Of a DNA stretch of 38,058 nucleotides, positions 25,359 through 34,254 are shown piece after piece. Numbering within the stretch: the stretch's first letter is position 1; each line of letters starts with the position of its first letter. A program made the translations under genes and the position numbers. The notes under the pieces were generated by a model. The model was not told the origin of the DNA. It saw only the letters and a program-made list of their open reading frames with translations, and ran no database searches. Source of the DNA: an uncultured Lachnospiraceae bacterium. GTDB taxonomy: Bacteria; Bacillota; Clostridia; Lachnospirales; Lachnospiraceae. Where the stretch lies: contig CAJUFL010000034.1 of the NCBI GenBank assembly GCA_910585605.1, forward strand, positions 1 through 38,058, given 5' to 3'.

Positions 25359-26246
25359 TCATCCAGCACGCCCCATCTTTTCCATATCTGTTATATCTGC
25401 ATCTTTTCGAAGTACAATTTTTCCGTTACATTCCATCACCGGTTCATCCCAGATTTCTTCCCCCAGGCTATCCACAATAATCATGCCAGACTTCGGATTC
25501 TTAACAGACAGCACATGACTGTGGATATCTGCTTCCACTTCCGAATACTCAAATGCCAGATCCGTATCTTCCATCGTACAATTTACCAGTTTCAGATTTT
25601 TGCAATAGCAAAGGGGCTGTGTTCCGATAATTTTGCAATTAATCAGGGTTAATCCTTCCGAAAACCATCCAAGATATTCTCCCCTTACAACACTGTTGCG
25701 TACCGTCACATTTTTGCTATGCCAGAATGCATCCTTTGTATCCAGTTCACTATCCGTAATTTCAAGATTCTCCATATACTGAAAAGAATATTTTCCTTTC
25801 ATTTTTACATTACGAAGTGTGACATCTTTACTATCCATAAACAGATATTCCGATACAATTTCCGAATCCTCTAACATAATCCCTCGTGACTTCCATCCAA
25901 ATTCGGTAGAGTCTATCTTGCAGTTTTTTAACGTAATATCCGTGCACTCCCTGACCGCCTTAATACCTCCTAATACGGAATTTGAAATCTCTGCATCACT
26001 GGCATACCAGATTGCTGCACGGGTAAATTCATCCATCGTCACATATTCCATGGAAAATTTCCTCACATGCCATAGGGGATAACGAAGGGAAAAACTGCAA
26101 TCCTTCAGATTCACATCCCTTGCCTCCTTTAATACGGATTCTCCGTCAGCCTCCCCTGCAAAAACACAATTTAATACGTCTGTATTCTTCAGATGGTATA
26201 ATGCTCTTTCTTCATCATACTGCCTGTTTTTTATCATCTGTCTCAT
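25359..26246 (-). CDS. DUF3737 beta-helix protein
   Basis: The 295-residue protein is built of short repeating beta-strand turns of the form xxLxNCxI / xLxDSEI, such as CTDITLKNCKID, GIMLEDSEIV, DVTLRNVKMK, LEITDSELD and LTLINCKIIG, the pattern of a right-handed parallel beta helix. This matches DUF3737, widespread in Firmicutes and of unknown function. There is no signal peptide, so it is cytoplasmic, and no catalytic residues can be assigned. The ATG at 26246 is 9 bases after GAGGAGG; the more upstream ATG at 26255 sits directly on that site. It is a single-gene unit downstream of the cyclase gene. Confidence 0.85.
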   Translation of the reverse strand: MRQMIKNRQYDEERALYHLKNTDVLNCVFAGEADGESVLKEARDVNLKDCSFSLRYPLWHVRKFSMEYVTMDEFTRAAIWYASDAEISNSVLGGIKAVRECTDITLKNCKIDSTEFGWKSRGIMLEDSEIVSEYLFMDSKDVTLRNVKMKGKYSFQYMENLEITDSELDTKDAFWHSKNVTVRNSVVRGEYLGWFSEGLTLINCKIIGTQPLCYCKNLKLVNCTMEDTDLAFEYSEVEADIHSHVLSVKNPKSGMIIVDSLGEEIWDEPVMECNGKIVLRKDADITDMEKMGRAG

Positions 26247-26547
26247 GAAAATCATCCTCCTCTATTTAGAATTCACATAGCAAGCTGTCAAATGCTTTCC
26301 TCTAATTATATTCTATGCCAAAACCATTATAATAGCAAATACCTATCCTGAATATATCGCCATAGCTTACAGGAATACGTGCCCCCCCCTATCAACGATG
26401 AGAAACACTCTTTGCGAGTTTCTCACGTTCGCGGGCGGCGCCAAATTGGAATGCAGGTATGCTTATGCCTTCCGCACAAATAAAAAAGGCATATGGTATT
26501 GATTTCTCATTTCCATACACCTTGTTAATCCATTCTTATCTTATTTT
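26247..26547. other. Gap with a hairpin and a diverged copy of a sequence near 36.9 kb
   Basis: No gene is seen. A hairpin GAGAAACTC/GAGTTTCTC-like (about 26400-26427) sits beside a C8 run, and a GC-rich patch (GCGGGCGGCGCC) follows. On the minus strand about 25 bp near 26464-26490 (TTTTATTTGTGCGGAAGG and beyond) match 36870-36900 at about 22 of 25 positions. It may be a leftover from an old duplication or mobile sequence. Confidence 0.4.
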
Positions 26548-27861
26548 TTAATACTTTGCATACCACGCCCTTTTATCCTCATACATCAGATTATCCGCCT
26601 GCGTAATAAGCTTATCCATATCTTCTCTACTGTCGGGACGCCAAACAAGTCCCATGGCCATATTGGCATTCTGTTTCCGCATGTCTATCTTGACCTGTTC
26701 TGTTTTTTCTAATAGTTCTTTTTCTCCGATTCCCGTACATAAAGCGAGAAACTCATCACCGCCTATCCGAAACAGTGCATATTCCTTAAATTCACTCCGC
26801 AGACATTCACTGGCACGGATTAATAAATTATCACCTGCCTGATGTCCCATGGAATCATTCGCCTTTTTTAGTCCCATAACATCACAGAAAAGAATGCCAA
26901 TGCTTTTCTCAGGCTCCATCGCAGCGATATACTCATTCATGGCATGTCTGTTACCCATTCCTGTCAACTGGTCCTCAAAGCACAAAGCCTCAAGTTTTTT
27001 GACATGATTTCTTCTATGAAAAAATGATACCAGAAAATATCCCAGAATCTGAAAAAGTGCTGTAATATGCCCAAGAAACTGTTCAGGAGGATTATCCACC
27101 CCGTAAAAACCGATGATCTTTTCCTCACTTACAAGAGGGCTTACCGCCAATGAATGAATATTCTGTGGTTTTAAGTAATCATATAATGCCGGATCCGTTT
27201 CCCGTATGTTTTCCAGATTTTTTATAATAACGCTCTCTCCACTATGAAACCTCTGATACCACATACTGACAACCTCAAAAGGGACATCCTGCAAATTCTC
27301 CTTCTGGGGAATAACTCCGGCAGCACACCACTCATACGTATTATCAAATGTACCTTTCCCTGATTCTTCAAAAATATAAACTCTCTCGCTTTTTAAGACC
27401 TGCCCTAAATATTCCAGCAAAATTGCAATAGATCTTTCCGGTGAGTGTGCTGTCATGGCAGCACGAAGCCCCTCATTCACCATGATTGCATTCGCCTCAT
27501 ACGCACTCCCCCACTGATTCCATATACTCAAATCTATTGCTAACTCAAAACGATATCTCCTGCTGTCTTTTTCTATCATAGTCTGTTTCAGTACAAGACT
27601 TCTTTTAAATGCCGGATGATACCGCATCTCTTCCAGAAAGCAACCAGACTCCAACTGACCATTATTACAAAATAAACAAGGGCTTTGACTTCCAAAAAAC
27701 AGTTCATAGCACTTTTTCCCTTTTACCTCCTCCACGGAATGGATACCATATATCTCCCGGGCCTTTCGGTTCATGTATATCAAATCATAGCTATCCATAT
27801 CCGTAACATATACAATCTCATTCAATTTCTCATAAAATTCCCATGTTTCGATATTTGCCAT
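26548..27861 (-). CDS. PAS-GAF-GGDEF diguanylate cyclase
   Basis: The 437-residue protein starts with a PAS domain (EKLNEIVYVTDMDSYDLIYM...) holding a cysteine cluster C51, C62, C65 and C74 (CYELFFGSQSPCLFCN), a layout known to bind iron-sulfur or metal in some PAS sensors. A GAF domain follows at about 135-280. The C-terminal GGDEF domain has RIGGDEFLAL with the intact active-site motif at 367-371, so it should make c-di-GMP from GTP. An apparent allosteric RxxD is not clear. It is the last gene of a four-gene signalling cluster, 118 bp after the LytTR regulator. No membrane segment, so it senses an internal signal. Confidence 0.92.
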   Translation of the reverse strand: MANIETWEFYEKLNEIVYVTDMDSYDLIYMNRKAREIYGIHSVEEVKGKKCYELFFGSQSPCLFCNNGQLESGCFLEEMRYHPAFKRSLVLKQTMIEKDSRRYRFELAIDLSIWNQWGSAYEANAIMVNEGLRAAMTAHSPERSIAILLEYLGQVLKSERVYIFEESGKGTFDNTYEWCAAGVIPQKENLQDVPFEVVSMWYQRFHSGESVIIKNLENIRETDPALYDYLKPQNIHSLAVSPLVSEEKIIGFYGVDNPPEQFLGHITALFQILGYFLVSFFHRRNHVKKLEALCFEDQLTGMGNRHAMNEYIAAMEPEKSIGILFCDVMGLKKANDSMGHQAGDNLLIRASECLRSEFKEYALFRIGGDEFLALCTGIGEKELLEKTEQVKIDMRKQNANMAMGLVWRPDSREDMDKLITQADNLMYEDKRAWYAKY

Positions 27862-27979
27862 TATTTCCCTACTCCTTATTCGTCCTAAGAATTCTATTAT
27901 ATATTAATAAAAAGAAATAAGCCAGAAATACTTGGGGAATATATCGCATTTTTTCGGTATATTCCACTCCGGGTTTTCA

Positions 27980-28708
27980 TCAGACCTCCTCACAATAATA
28001 ACAGAAATACTGCTCTTTTAAGATTTTATAAGCACCTCTAGGCAGATAAATTTTCTTTCCCGTATTCAGGCAGACATCCTGAGCATTCAGGCTTTCAATA
28101 TGTTCCAGATTTACAATATAAGCAACTCCAATCCTTACAAATTCCCGATAAGAGGAAAGCATTTCATAAATCTCCGTCATGGTGATGCGTAGCTGACACT
28201 TTGTGCCGTCTGCAAGATGCATATATTGTATTTTTTTCTGTGCTTCACAATATACAATATCACTTAATAAGATACGCCGGATTCTTCCTTCAATCCGCAG
28301 CAGAAGATATTTCCTACGTTCATTCTCCACCTTTTCCAAACATTTGTCCAGCATGGAAAACAACACCTTTTCTGATACCGGTTTTACCAGATATTGCACT
28401 GCATCCACCCCAAACGCCTCCAGTGCATGCTCTTTAGATGTAGTAAGAAAAATAATCCGGCTCTGGTTTCCCATATCCCGAAGCTCTTTAGCTGCCTCAA
28501 TTCCCATTTTTTCTGGCATATAAATATCCATTAGTATGAAATCCGGCATATATTCTTTCTCTCTGACCATATCCAGCAGTTTTTCTGCATTTTCAAATCG
28601 TTCTATCATAAATTCTGTTCCGGGATATTTTTTCTCATAATTGTTTAGCATTTGTTCTGTTTTATTTAATTCTACCGTCTCATCATCACATAGTGCAATC
28701 AGATACAT
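27980..28708 (-). CDS. LytTR-family response regulator
   Basis: The 242-residue protein has a receiver domain with D8-D9, phosphorylation site D61 (ILMDIYMPEKMG) and Lys in YLVKPV, and a C-terminal LytTR DNA-binding domain (ILLSDIVYCEAQKKIQYMHL...EFVRIGVAYIVNLEHIESL). LytTR regulators bind direct repeats in promoters and commonly control toxins, bacteriocins, quorum sensing or cell-wall genes. It starts 24 bp after the GHKL kinase stop, and together they form an AgrC/AgrA-type pair. No agrB/agrD-like genes lie nearby. Confidence 0.93.
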   Translation of the reverse strand: MYLIALCDDETVELNKTEQMLNNYEKKYPGTEFMIERFENAEKLLDMVREKEYMPDFILMDIYMPEKMGIEAAKELRDMGNQSRIIFLTTSKEHALEAFGVDAVQYLVKPVSEKVLFSMLDKCLEKVENERRKYLLLRIEGRIRRILLSDIVYCEAQKKIQYMHLADGTKCQLRITMTEIYEMLSSYREFVRIGVAYIVNLEHIESLNAQDVCLNTGKKIYLPRGAYKILKEQYFCYYCEEV

Positions 28709-28732
28709 GGACTAAACTCCTTTCCCTTCCAT

Positions 28733-30043
28733 CTATGCCACCGGGACATTCATAATCAGCCGAAAGATAAACACTCCGTTATCATTTTTAAAATCATATT
28801 CTCCGTCAAAATTATCAGCTGTCTTGATAATACTGGAAACACCTATACCTCCTGTAAACTCCGGCTTTGGCTGCCCATTTTTCAGTTCCGTTTCTAATTT
28901 ACAGGTGTTACTGCAAAAGATGACCAGCTTATTCTTCTTCTTTTTAATCATAAGATGGATAAAACATTCCTTCTCCGGAAACTGCTTTTTGACTTCTATA
29001 CAACCATAAATGGCATTTTCATACGCATTTGCCAATATCGTCACCAAATCGATATTCGGTATTGCCAGATTTTTCCCAAGTGCCACATCCAGTGTAACCT
29101 TAATTTGTTCTTCTCGCGCCTTTCTGGTGTATGCAAGAAGGATATTGTTGACTGCGGTATTTGCACATACAGCTTTTGGTATCTCTTCGTCTGCCTCTTT
29201 GTTATATTCTTCCAGATATTGCATAAGCTCCTCATTCTGCCTCTGACGTGCATACTCTGCTATCACTGCATTATGATGCCTCATATCATGCCTAAGTCTT
29301 CGCCCTGATTCCACCGCATCTTCCAAAAGCTCCATATTCCTTTCCAACAGTCTGTGGTTCATCTGCATCAGCTGATTCTCTTTCTGGTACTCTTTTTCTT
29401 TCCCGATATGCAGATAAAGCCGGAATACCAAAAGCTGCAAAGCCCCCGTCAGGAAAAAATTCATTGCAATCTGAAAAAGCCGATAAGGGGTCTGTTCCTT
29501 TATATTGGGATTTAAAATGAATCCAATGCCGAAAAGGATACTGATGATCATAACAGTAACACTAAATCGGTCCAGCTCATTCTCCACATAATAACCAAAT
29601 CCCCGGATAGAGTTTTTAATCTTTTTTTCAATAAAAAATGCCATGAGCAAAATCAACAGAATGCGTATGATAATATCTACCCATACATTCCTGTCAAAGA
29701 AAATAACAGACACTTCAATTCCACCAAGAAGGAATACTGCCAGCAGATAGAAAGTAAGTGCCAATTTATATAATGACAGATAAATATGATCACTGCTCAT
29801 GCACATAGCAAAGACAGCAAAGCATACATACATTACAAAGGCCACCATTCTCACACAGCTCTCCCAGTCAGCCACATACCAGATACATGCTGCCAAAATT
29901 AAAATTATGCTAAAACATCCATAGCCGACCATCGTTTTCTTTTTGCCAAACCGTGGCTCACTCATCAGGGAAAATAATAACATCGTCCCCGCAAGGCTTA
30001 TCACAAAGCGAATCAACGCTATATATACAGAACCTCCTAACAT
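28733..30043 (-). CDS. GHKL sensor histidine kinase (AgrC/ComD-like)
   Basis: The 436-residue protein has six or seven N-terminal transmembrane helices (to about residue 210), a short coiled linker, and a GHKL ATPase domain with the phosphoacceptor in RLRHDMRHHN (H252) and N-box LANAYENAIYG. The end FTGGIGVSSIIKTADNFDGEYDF is typical of the family. The multi-span input domain is typical of peptide-sensing kinases. It pairs with the LytTR regulator downstream and follows the chemoreceptor by 46 bp. The ATG at 30043 has a GGGGG site upstream; an AGGAGG immediately inside the gene has no suitable start after it. Confidence 0.9.
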   Translation of the reverse strand: MLGGSVYIALIRFVISLAGTMLLFSLMSEPRFGKKKTMVGYGCFSIILILAACIWYVADWESCVRMVAFVMYVCFAVFAMCMSSDHIYLSLYKLALTFYLLAVFLLGGIEVSVIFFDRNVWVDIIIRILLILLMAFFIEKKIKNSIRGFGYYVENELDRFSVTVMIISILFGIGFILNPNIKEQTPYRLFQIAMNFFLTGALQLLVFRLYLHIGKEKEYQKENQLMQMNHRLLERNMELLEDAVESGRRLRHDMRHHNAVIAEYARQRQNEELMQYLEEYNKEADEEIPKAVCANTAVNNILLAYTRKAREEQIKVTLDVALGKNLAIPNIDLVTILANAYENAIYGCIEVKKQFPEKECFIHLMIKKKKNKLVIFCSNTCKLETELKNGQPKPEFTGGIGVSSIIKTADNFDGEYDFKNDNGVFIFRLIMNVPVA

Positions 30044-30089
30044 TCCAATTATACCCCCATTTTCACTACACTGTTTTCTTACCGTATCT

Positions 30090-32090
30090 TTATACCCTAA
30101 AAGATGCCACTGTATGGTTTAATATCTCACTTAGGCGGAATAATTCCTCCATCTGTTCCATAACTGCATTCGAATTGTTGTTGGAATTATCAACAGACTG
30201 TTCCATGCTCTGCATGGACTTCGCAATTACTCCCACAAGTCCTGTGATTGCAGCAATTGACTGGTTTATTCCATCCATGCTCACACTCATCTCTTCAGAG
30301 GATACCCCTAACTCATTGGAAATATCATTATAAAATGCCGCATCCTTCTGATAAACTTCGGCAAGTTCTGTCATTCCCCTGTAATCCTTCATCACTTTTC
30401 CGTTTATAAATTCCAATAACTTTTCGGAGTTTTCAGATAAAAATGCAACATTCTGTATTACACTCCCCGTCACCTGACGAATTTTATCTACTGCCTGTCT
30501 GGAATTATCTGCCAACTGTCTGATTTCCTCCGCAACAACAGCAAATCCTTTTCCTGCTTCACCAGCTCTCGCCGCTTCTATCGATGCGTTTAATGCCAGC
30601 ATATTAGTCTGAACGCTTATGGAAAGTATTTCTTCCGTCAGAGTGTCAATCTCTTTCACTCTCTGGCTGTCCGTGATTGCCTTTTCCAAATCTTCTCTCG
30701 TCTCCTCATAAAGTGCGATGGTCTTTGTGGCAGACTGTTTGGAAACTTTCTGTTGTCTTTGTGCCCGCTCCATAATATCATTGGACTGCTCTACTGCCTC
30801 TCCTGCTTTTCCGACCACATTTTCTATCGCATTTCCCAGCTCCTGTCCGTTATTCTTAATACGCTCCGTCAGCTCCCTCGCCTGTACAATCTGTTCCAAA
30901 ACCTGACTGACCAACTTGGAAATACCGGATATGTCCTGATTCAAAACCGTCATTTTCTCAGTTGTACCTTGTGCAATCGTGCTAATATTTCCCGCTTCCT
31001 GTTTCGTATTGAGTATAATTTCCCGAATCTGTTGCCTTACCTCTGTGGTTGCCGTCTGAATCTGTTCCGTCTCATTTCTGTATTCCTTTGGAACCCCTTT
31101 CTCAATCACGGTTTCCTCAGAAAAATCTCCAGACGCAAACTGTTTTAGCATCTGTATTGGTGCTAACATTTTTCCGATCAGCCCTGCCATAAATAATGCC
31201 ACGAACACGATAATGACAAATGCGATCACGATTGCCACAACAACCATGGTAAACATAGATTTTATAACATTTGCAGCAGGAACCACCACGCCCAGCTTCC
31301 ATCTGCTGCCTTCTATTCCCGCTGTTGCAAAATAGCATTTATTGTTATCATAATCGGTAAGCTTTCTTACAACATTATCGGTCCCAGCTATCATTTCTTT
31401 CAGCTCCGGTATGACATCTGCTACTCCAACCGCAGTATCCTCTGTAGGTGCATACTCTTTGTTCCTATGTGCGATATACTGACCGCCACTATCCACCAGA
31501 AACCCATATACTCCCTCTTCATAATTAATGCTTTCCGTCAAATCTGTTACCGTACCCAGTGTCACATCCAAACCAATGACACCTGCAAGTTCATCTTCTA
31601 TGTAAATCGGTGCCGCAATCGTTGTACACATCTGATTTGTCAGTACATCCCAATAAGGATTCGTCACTATGACATTTCCCTCTTCTGCCGCCTGCTTATA
31701 CCATCCCCGCTGTACCGGATCATACCCCTCCGGTATTTCTGCTTCCCGGTTGGACTGAATAAACTCACTGTTTTTTGTTCCGCAATACAGATTTAGAATC
31801 TCTTCCCTGCCTGCTGCATGGGTATCCACTACAGCCTGGACAAAATCCACATCCATTCTTCTCCCTGCCTGAATACTATTTGCCGTCCCACCTGCCAGCA
31901 TTTTTTCATTTTCAATCCATAAATTGATTTCTTCCGCATATTTATCGGCATTCAGCTGCAATGTCTGTGTCTGATCCTGTATCATACGTTTCCCCGCAAC
32001 TGCAATAATTCCCAATGTAGTCAGAAGAATACTTGCCACCACAATACCAATCACACTTGTAGTAAGCTTTCCTTTAATTGTCCTTTGCAC
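30090..32090 (-). CDS. Methyl-accepting chemotaxis protein with Cache domain
   Basis: The 666-residue receptor has an N-terminal transmembrane helix (about 10-32), an extracytoplasmic dCache-type ligand domain (to about 280; includes YDPVQRGWYKQAAE and DVTLGTVTDL), a second helix (about 283-306), HAMP-like linker, and a signalling domain whose hairpin tip QTNMLALNASIEAARAGEAGKG is intact. It should bind a small molecule outside the cell and control CheA or another kinase. The start is GTG at 32090, behind GGGAGG. A promoter lies at 32142-32169. The HK and RR genes follow 46 bp downstream. No che or flagellar genes are in the window, so the partner kinase is elsewhere. Confidence 0.93.
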   Translation of the reverse strand: MQRTIKGKLTTSVIGIVVASILLTTLGIIAVAGKRMIQDQTQTLQLNADKYAEEINLWIENEKMLAGGTANSIQAGRRMDVDFVQAVVDTHAAGREEILNLYCGTKNSEFIQSNREAEIPEGYDPVQRGWYKQAAEEGNVIVTNPYWDVLTNQMCTTIAAPIYIEDELAGVIGLDVTLGTVTDLTESINYEEGVYGFLVDSGGQYIAHRNKEYAPTEDTAVGVADVIPELKEMIAGTDNVVRKLTDYDNNKCYFATAGIEGSRWKLGVVVPAANVIKSMFTMVVVAIVIAFVIIVFVALFMAGLIGKMLAPIQMLKQFASGDFSEETVIEKGVPKEYRNETEQIQTATTEVRQQIREIILNTKQEAGNISTIAQGTTEKMTVLNQDISGISKLVSQVLEQIVQARELTERIKNNGQELGNAIENVVGKAGEAVEQSNDIMERAQRQQKVSKQSATKTIALYEETREDLEKAITDSQRVKEIDTLTEEILSISVQTNMLALNASIEAARAGEAGKGFAVVAEEIRQLADNSRQAVDKIRQVTGSVIQNVAFLSENSEKLLEFINGKVMKDYRGMTELAEVYQKDAAFYNDISNELGVSSEEMSVSMDGINQSIAAITGLVGVIAKSMQSMEQSVDNSNNNSNAVMEQMEELFRLSEILNHTVASFRV

Positions 32091-32141
32091 AAATCTACAC
32101 CTCCCAAATGCTATTAAATGCTATTATTTTCATAAAAGCTT

Positions 32142-32169
32142 TATATAACAGTCTTTACTATCATATCAA
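32142..32169 (-). promoter_or_regulatory. Promoter of the chemoreceptor gene
   Basis: On the minus strand TTGATA (32164-32169), 16 bp, TATATA (32142-32147) give a good sigma-A promoter about 45 bp upstream of the leader. Two direct copies of ATGCTATTAA/ATGCTATTAT follow at 32108-32127. Confidence 0.6.
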
Positions 32170-32319
32170 ATATATTAATTGAAAAAATACATTTGGTACG
32201 ATTCGCATTTTTTCAGGTATACTTTGCAGAAGGCAATTCTTCTTTATATTATATTTAACAGCTTTTTTGACTATTTTTCATATAACTACTTTGTAAATAA
32301 AACGTACATAACGATACCA

Positions 32320-32410
32320 TATAAAAAGGACTGCCACACTAAATCTTATTCTCCTTTTTGTCACATAATCTTAACAAAGAAAGAGAAAAATATTAATGTA
32401 ACAGTCCTTT
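32320..32410 (-). terminator. Long-loop stem structure downstream of carbonic anhydrase
   Basis: On the minus strand AAAGGACTGTTACA (32397-32410) pairs with TGTGGCAGTCCTTT (32325-32338): 14 bp including two G-U pairs, followed by TTTTTATAT. The loop is 58 nt, far larger than in ordinary terminators. It may be a terminator containing an insertion, or the end of a structured 3' RNA. The rest of the 32091-32474 gap shows only the chemoreceptor promoter. Confidence 0.5.
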
Positions 32411-32474
32411 AAATCATTCCCCTATTGATTCAAAGCTGCATATCAGCCCCAAAACCTCTGACACATATATCCTT

Positions 32475-33038
32475 TTAATCTAAAAATTCAACTTCGCCGC
32501 TGCCGATATGATAAAATGCTCCACATACCTTCAATTTATCTCCATCCTTAATTCCAAGACTATTCTTAATGGCAGCTACGCTTCGTTCTACATTTAAACA
32601 GCACGCACGGAATTCGTCCTTTTCTTCCCCGATTGCTGCACGAATCTCATCCGTTATGTACTTGATGTATCCGCCCGGATTACCGCCCATTGCTGCTCCT
32701 ACTGCTCCACAATGCTCATGTCCCAACACTACCACCAGATTGGTGCCAAGATGATCAGCCGCATATTCAACGCTTCCCAACTGATGCTTATCCATTACAT
32801 TACCGGCTACACGAATTACAAACAATTCACCGATTCCAGCCATAAAAATGCTTTCCGGAATTACACGGGAATCTGAACATGTAACAACAATTGCATAAGG
32901 GACCTGCCCTTCATCACAGGTAGTCTGCCTGATCTTAGGTGATATATCCCCTGAATTAGTTGTAGCAGCTAAATAACTCTGATTTCCTTTCTTTAACTTT
33001 TCCAATGCCTCTGATGCAGATAAATTCTCTTTTTGCAT
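32475..33038 (-). CDS. Beta-class carbonic anhydrase
   Basis: The 187-residue protein shows zinc ligands in VVTCSDSRV and GHEHCGAVGAA (Cys, His and Cys), plus the D-R dyad of CSDSR and the family FVIRVAGNV strand. The enzyme interconverts carbon dioxide and bicarbonate. I chose the ATG at 33038 behind GGAGGAG; an upstream frame to 33098 runs through the promoter region. The leader carries a long inverted repeat (33071-33135). Upstream on the same strand is a ferritin-like gene with its own start. A structured terminator-like element lies after it. Confidence 0.93.
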   Translation of the reverse strand: MQKENLSASEALEKLKKGNQSYLAATTNSGDISPKIRQTTCDEGQVPYAIVVTCSDSRVIPESIFMAGIGELFVIRVAGNVMDKHQLGSVEYAADHLGTNLVVVLGHEHCGAVGAAMGGNPGGYIKYITDEIRAAIGEEKDEFRACCLNVERSVAAIKNSLGIKDGDKLKVCGAFYHIGSGEVEFLD

Positions 33039-33070
33039 AATCTCCTCCATTTCTGTCGTAAAACCCCGTA

Positions 33071-33135
33071 CCAATACAGTGTGATAAAAATCCAACATAT
33101 ATATAGATCAGGACTCATACAACACACTGTATCGG
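33071..33135 (-). promoter_or_regulatory. Inverted repeat bracketing the carbonic anhydrase promoter
   Basis: The arms CCAATACAGTGTG (33071-33083) and CACACTGTATCGG (33123-33135) match over 13 bp with one G-U. Between them on the minus strand is TTGTAT, 17 bp, TATGTT, a possible promoter. A regulator bound at both arms, or a large mRNA hairpin, could control the gene. Confidence 0.45.
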
Positions 33136-33197
33136 ACCACATCGACTTTTTAGTAGTATTTATCATACCATAAACAGCATAAAATTTCATCTCTTTT

Positions 33198-33749
33198 TTA
33201 CGATAATTCTTTCATCAGAGTCTGTAACATCATAATATGGTATTCTTCATCCTTGATGATTCTTGCCAGTACTGCATTTATTCCCCCATCATTTATCATT
33301 TTAATATGCATTCGATACTGATTGATTGCTGCTTTCTCAGCTTCAATATCAGCCATCAGCATCTTTCCTATATTCCCCGGAATTGTCAGATACTCTGGCG
33401 TCCACATCTTAGGTGCACCATTCCTCGGTCTTGCGATAAAGTCTATATTCCCACCAAGCAAAAATATTAATTCTCCCAGCTTTTGTAAATGAATCATTTC
33501 TGCCATGGCAATCCCTAAAATTGTTTTTGCCAACGGGCATCTTTCACTGGACATCCGGTTTTCATTGTTAATATACTGTGTAATTGCAGACATCTCCGAT
33601 ACTGAACCACAATAATCCATACTAAGCAGATTCGCATATGCCTGATTTCTTTCTTTTACCTGAATCGGCGGATACGGCAAATCCATCATAATCGGGCTTA
33701 CCCCGAAAAACTCACAGGTATTGATTAGATCATTCCTTTTTTCTCCCAT
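33198..33749 (-). CDS. Ferritin-like di-iron protein
   Basis: The 183-residue protein is an all-helical ferritin-like domain. Candidate metal ligands are EMSAITQYINNEN, then MAEMIHLQKLGELI (ExxH) in the first helix pair, and MADIEAEKAAINQYRMHI plus KDEEYHIMMLQTL (ExxH) in the second. This is the paired ExxH pattern of rubrerythrin/Mn-catalase-like di-metal proteins, without a rubredoxin C-terminal domain. A central GGNIDFIARPRNGAPKMW loop separates the halves. It may store iron or detoxify peroxide. It lies near a ferredoxin and a hemerythrin fusion, consistent with an oxygen/redox cluster. An AGGA site is 9 bases before the start. Confidence 0.78.
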   Translation of the reverse strand: MGEKRNDLINTCEFFGVSPIMMDLPYPPIQVKERNQAYANLLSMDYCGSVSEMSAITQYINNENRMSSERCPLAKTILGIAMAEMIHLQKLGELIFLLGGNIDFIARPRNGAPKMWTPEYLTIPGNIGKMLMADIEAEKAAINQYRMHIKMINDGGINAVLARIIKDEEYHIMMLQTLMKELS

Positions 33750-33982
33750 CTACACTTATCCTAATACTATCTTTTATAGATAATATATTGGCATTTTTCC
33801 GTGATGTGCATTTATTTTCTTTTCCTGGTTAATATTTAACTTATCCCCATGACACATTTAATTCCATCCTTAGCACAGTCCCTGCCACAAAAAATGGAAT
33901 CCTATTTGAATGTTTTCCAGCAGACTTTTCAGAAATCAGTGCTCACTGCATTACACTCATTGTCACTATAACACCGCTTCTG

Positions 33983-34180
33983 TTATTCGTTCTGCTCTAA
34001 AACCAATGCCTGTTTCGGACAGAAATTCGCACATTTTCCACATCTGATGCATTTACTGTCATCCACTACAGGTGCATAAAAACCTTCCTGTGTCAATGCA
34101 CCAACCGGACATATTTTGACCGATGGACATGAATGATTTTGTGGGCAATTTTCTACAACCACATTTAACCTTTTTTCCAT
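33983..34180 (-). CDS. Small ferredoxin-like 4Fe-4S protein
   Basis: The 65-residue protein has cysteines C12, C18 and C24 (NCPQNHSCPSVKICPVGAL) and a classical C44-x2-C47-x2-C50-x3-C54-P cluster (CIRCGKCANFCPK). The first group is irregular (spacing 5 and 5), so only one standard 4Fe-4S cluster is certain. It probably acts as a small electron carrier in the cytoplasm. A GGAGGAG site lies 7 bases before the ATG. It is followed 74 bp downstream by the ferritin-like gene's gap region and preceded by the hemerythrin fusion, all on the minus strand. Confidence 0.85.
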   Translation of the reverse strand: MEKRLNVVVENCPQNHSCPSVKICPVGALTQEGFYAPVVDDSKCIRCGKCANFCPKQALVLEQNE

Positions 34181-34254
34181 AGATTACTCCTCCTATTGCA
34201 TTTTATTCAATTTTACCTTTTCCAGAACAAATATCCTATGTATCAATGGCAAAA

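Noticed and set aside
32179..32412. A 77-residue plus-strand frame in the gap beside the chemoreceptor
   Set aside because: It starts with TTG, has no ribosome site, overlaps the stem structure and has a low-complexity, aromatic-rich translation of A+T-rich DNA.
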